Both the position numbers and the translations under genes were made by a program. Source: Methanomicrobiales archaeon (lineage in GTDB: Archaea; Halobacteriota; Methanomicrobia; Methanomicrobiales; JACTUA01). Taken from it: 6,002 nucleotides of DNA. Numbering within the stretch: position 1 is the first letter of the stretch; each line of letters begins with the position of its first letter. This document shows positions 4,970 to 6,002 of the stretch, piece by piece. The notes beneath the pieces are model-generated. The model was not told the origin of the DNA. It made no database searches and worked only from the letters and a program-made list of their open reading frames with translations. Where the stretch lies: the NCBI GenBank assembly GCA_028678635.1, contig JAJRDC010000087.1, positions 1 to 6,002 of the forward strand, read 5' to 3'.

Positions 4970-6002
4970 GGCTTCTTGAGTGCGAGGCAAAGGAGATCTA
5001 TGCCCGGTACGGGATACCGGTGCCGAAAGGGATCAGGGTGAAGGCAGGTGAGAAGATCCCGGATCTCGCGGCAATCGGCCCGGCACTGGTGGTAAAGGCC
5101 CAGGTGGAGGTCGGGGGAAGGGGGAAGGCCGGGGGAATCCTCCCGGCGACCCCCGGGGATGCGGCCCGGGTGGCAGAGGAGCTCTTCCGGAAGCAGATCC
5201 GGGGTGTTCCGGTCCGGGAGATCCTGATCGAGGAGAGGCTCCCCATCACGCACGAGTACTACCTCTCGATCCTGGTGGATCGCTCCTCCCGGCAGCCGGT
5301 GGTCCTCTTTGCCGAGGCGGGCGGGGTGGATATCGAGCAGGCGGCGAAGGAGACGCCCGAAGCGGTGCAGAGGGTGACCGTCTCCCCTCTCCTTGCCGAC
5401 ATTCCCCCGTTCTCCCTCCGGGACCTGCTGGGCGGGAAGGTGAAGGAGTTCGGCCCGGTGGTGAACCGGCTCTGGAAAGTCTTCCGGGAGAAGGACGCGA
5501 TGCTCGCCGAGGTGAATCCCCTCGTCACCACGGAACGGGGGGTCTTTGCCGCCGATGCCAAGCTGATCGTGGACGACAATGCCCTGGCCCGCCAGGGGAT
5601 CAGCGTGAACCGGGACCTGTCGCCCCGGGAGAGGGAGGCCGAGTCGCACGGGTTCTCCTACGTGGAGCTGGACGGGTCCGTGGGGGTCATCGGGAACGGG
5701 GCAGGCCTCACCATGGCCACCCTGGACCTGATCCAGTACTACGGGGGTGCGGCCGCCAACTTCCTGGACGTGGGCGGCGGGGCTGACCAGGAGCGGGTGA
5801 AGCATGCCGTCCGGCTGGTGGCAGGGAGGCCGGGTGTCTCGGTGATCCTTGTGAACCTCCTGGGCGGCATCACCCGGTGCGACGACGTGGCCCGCGGGAT
5901 CCTGGACGCAGGTGTCCCCCAGACGGTGATGGTGCGCCTGGCCGGCACCAACGAGGCGGAAGGGAAGAAGATCCTGGACGGGCGGGGGTATCCCATGTTC
6001 GC
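4966..6002 (+). CDS. sucC: Succinate-CoA ligase (ADP/GDP-forming), beta subunit, 3' end beyond the window
   Basis: SucC with SucD interconverts succinate, CoA and ATP (or GTP) with succinyl-CoA, the substrate that KorABCD carboxylates. The window holds 345 codons plus 2 nt. The family is typically about 360-390 residues, so only a short C-terminal part is missing. It begins MRLLECEAKEIYARYGIPVP, typical of the ATP-grasp start. It has the nucleotide-binding segment VVKAQVEVGGRGKAGG (42-57), the metal-binding AEVNPL (181-186), and GNGAGLTMATLD (243-254). NFLDVGGGAD (265-274), LGGITRCDDVA (299-309) and VRLAGTNEAEGKKIL (323-337) belong to the C-terminal CoA-ligase-type domain that contacts SucD. 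ATG 4966 overlaps the korC stop and has GGAGG at 4955-4959. A sucD gene is expected immediately downstream. The gene runs open to the right edge with no disruption. Whether it prefers ATP or GTP cannot be told from the sequence. Confidence 0.95.
   Translation, partial: MRLLECEAKEIYARYGIPVPKGIRVKAGEKIPDLAAIGPALVVKAQVEVGGRGKAGGILPATPGDAARVAEELFRKQIRGVPVREILIEERLPITHEYYLSILVDRSSRQPVVLFAEAGGVDIEQAAKETPEAVQRVTVSPLLADIPPFSLRDLLGGKVKEFGPVVNRLWKVFREKDAMLAEVNPLVTTERGVFAADAKLIVDDNALARQGISVNRDLSPREREAESHGFSYVELDGSVGVIGNGAGLTMATLDLIQYYGGAAANFLDVGGGADQERVKHAVRLVAGRPGVSVILVNLLGGITRCDDVARGILDAGVPQTVMVRLAGTNEAEGKKILDGRGYPMF

Noticed and set aside
4669..5805. Long open frame of 378 codons on the minus strand opposite korC and sucC
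   Set aside because: It is a composition-driven shadow of two well-identified genes with no motif of its own.
1..6002. tRNA/rRNA genes, CRISPR arrays, insertion sequences, toxin-antitoxin or defence genes
   Set aside because: None were seen by eye. The window is nearly all coding for housekeeping genes, and the only tandem repeat found lies inside rpl10e and is coding.

Overview
The window is strongly GC-rich archaeal DNA, most likely from a methanogen of the Methanomicrobiales type. This is inferred from gene content, not from a database match. The clues are an archaeal-type ribosomal protein L10e, TATA-box promoters (one of them apparently leaderless), a two-subunit [4Fe-4S] (class I) fumarase, a four-subunit archaeal 2-oxoglutarate:ferredoxin oxidoreductase and an ADP/GDP-forming succinyl-CoA ligase beta subunit. 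All genes lie on the + strand and the window is almost fully coding.

Region 1 (1-771) holds a possible TATA box at the extreme left edge, then rpl10e. This L10e carries an unusual Lys/Glu/Gly/Ala-rich C-terminal tail of about 61 residues, encoded by a 12-nt periodic repeat. Region 2 (772-879) is the only real intergenic gap. It contains oligo-T tracts likely to terminate rpl10e, then a good TATA box whose spacing places the transcription start on the start codon of the next gene.

Region 3 (880-6002, continuing off the right edge) is one operon of seven genes: fumA, fumB, korD, korA, korB, korC and sucC (incomplete at its 3' end). All six internal junctions are 4-nt stop/start overlaps (GTGA, ATGA, TTGA, GTGA, GTGA, ATGA), which points to translational coupling along the whole message.

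Together these genes cover the reductive (incomplete) TCA branch that methanogens use to make 2-oxoglutarate for glutamate synthesis. Fumarase acts between malate and fumarate, a fumarate reductase not seen here would make succinate, SucC (with SucD, expected just downstream) makes succinyl-CoA, and KorABCD carboxylates it reductively with ferredoxin to 2-oxoglutarate. I see no defence system, mobile element, CRISPR array or RNA gene. The points most worth a second look are the L10e repeat tail, the unbroken chain of 4-nt overlaps, the displaced Cys pattern of KorD's second cluster, and a G7 run at the korB/korC junction.
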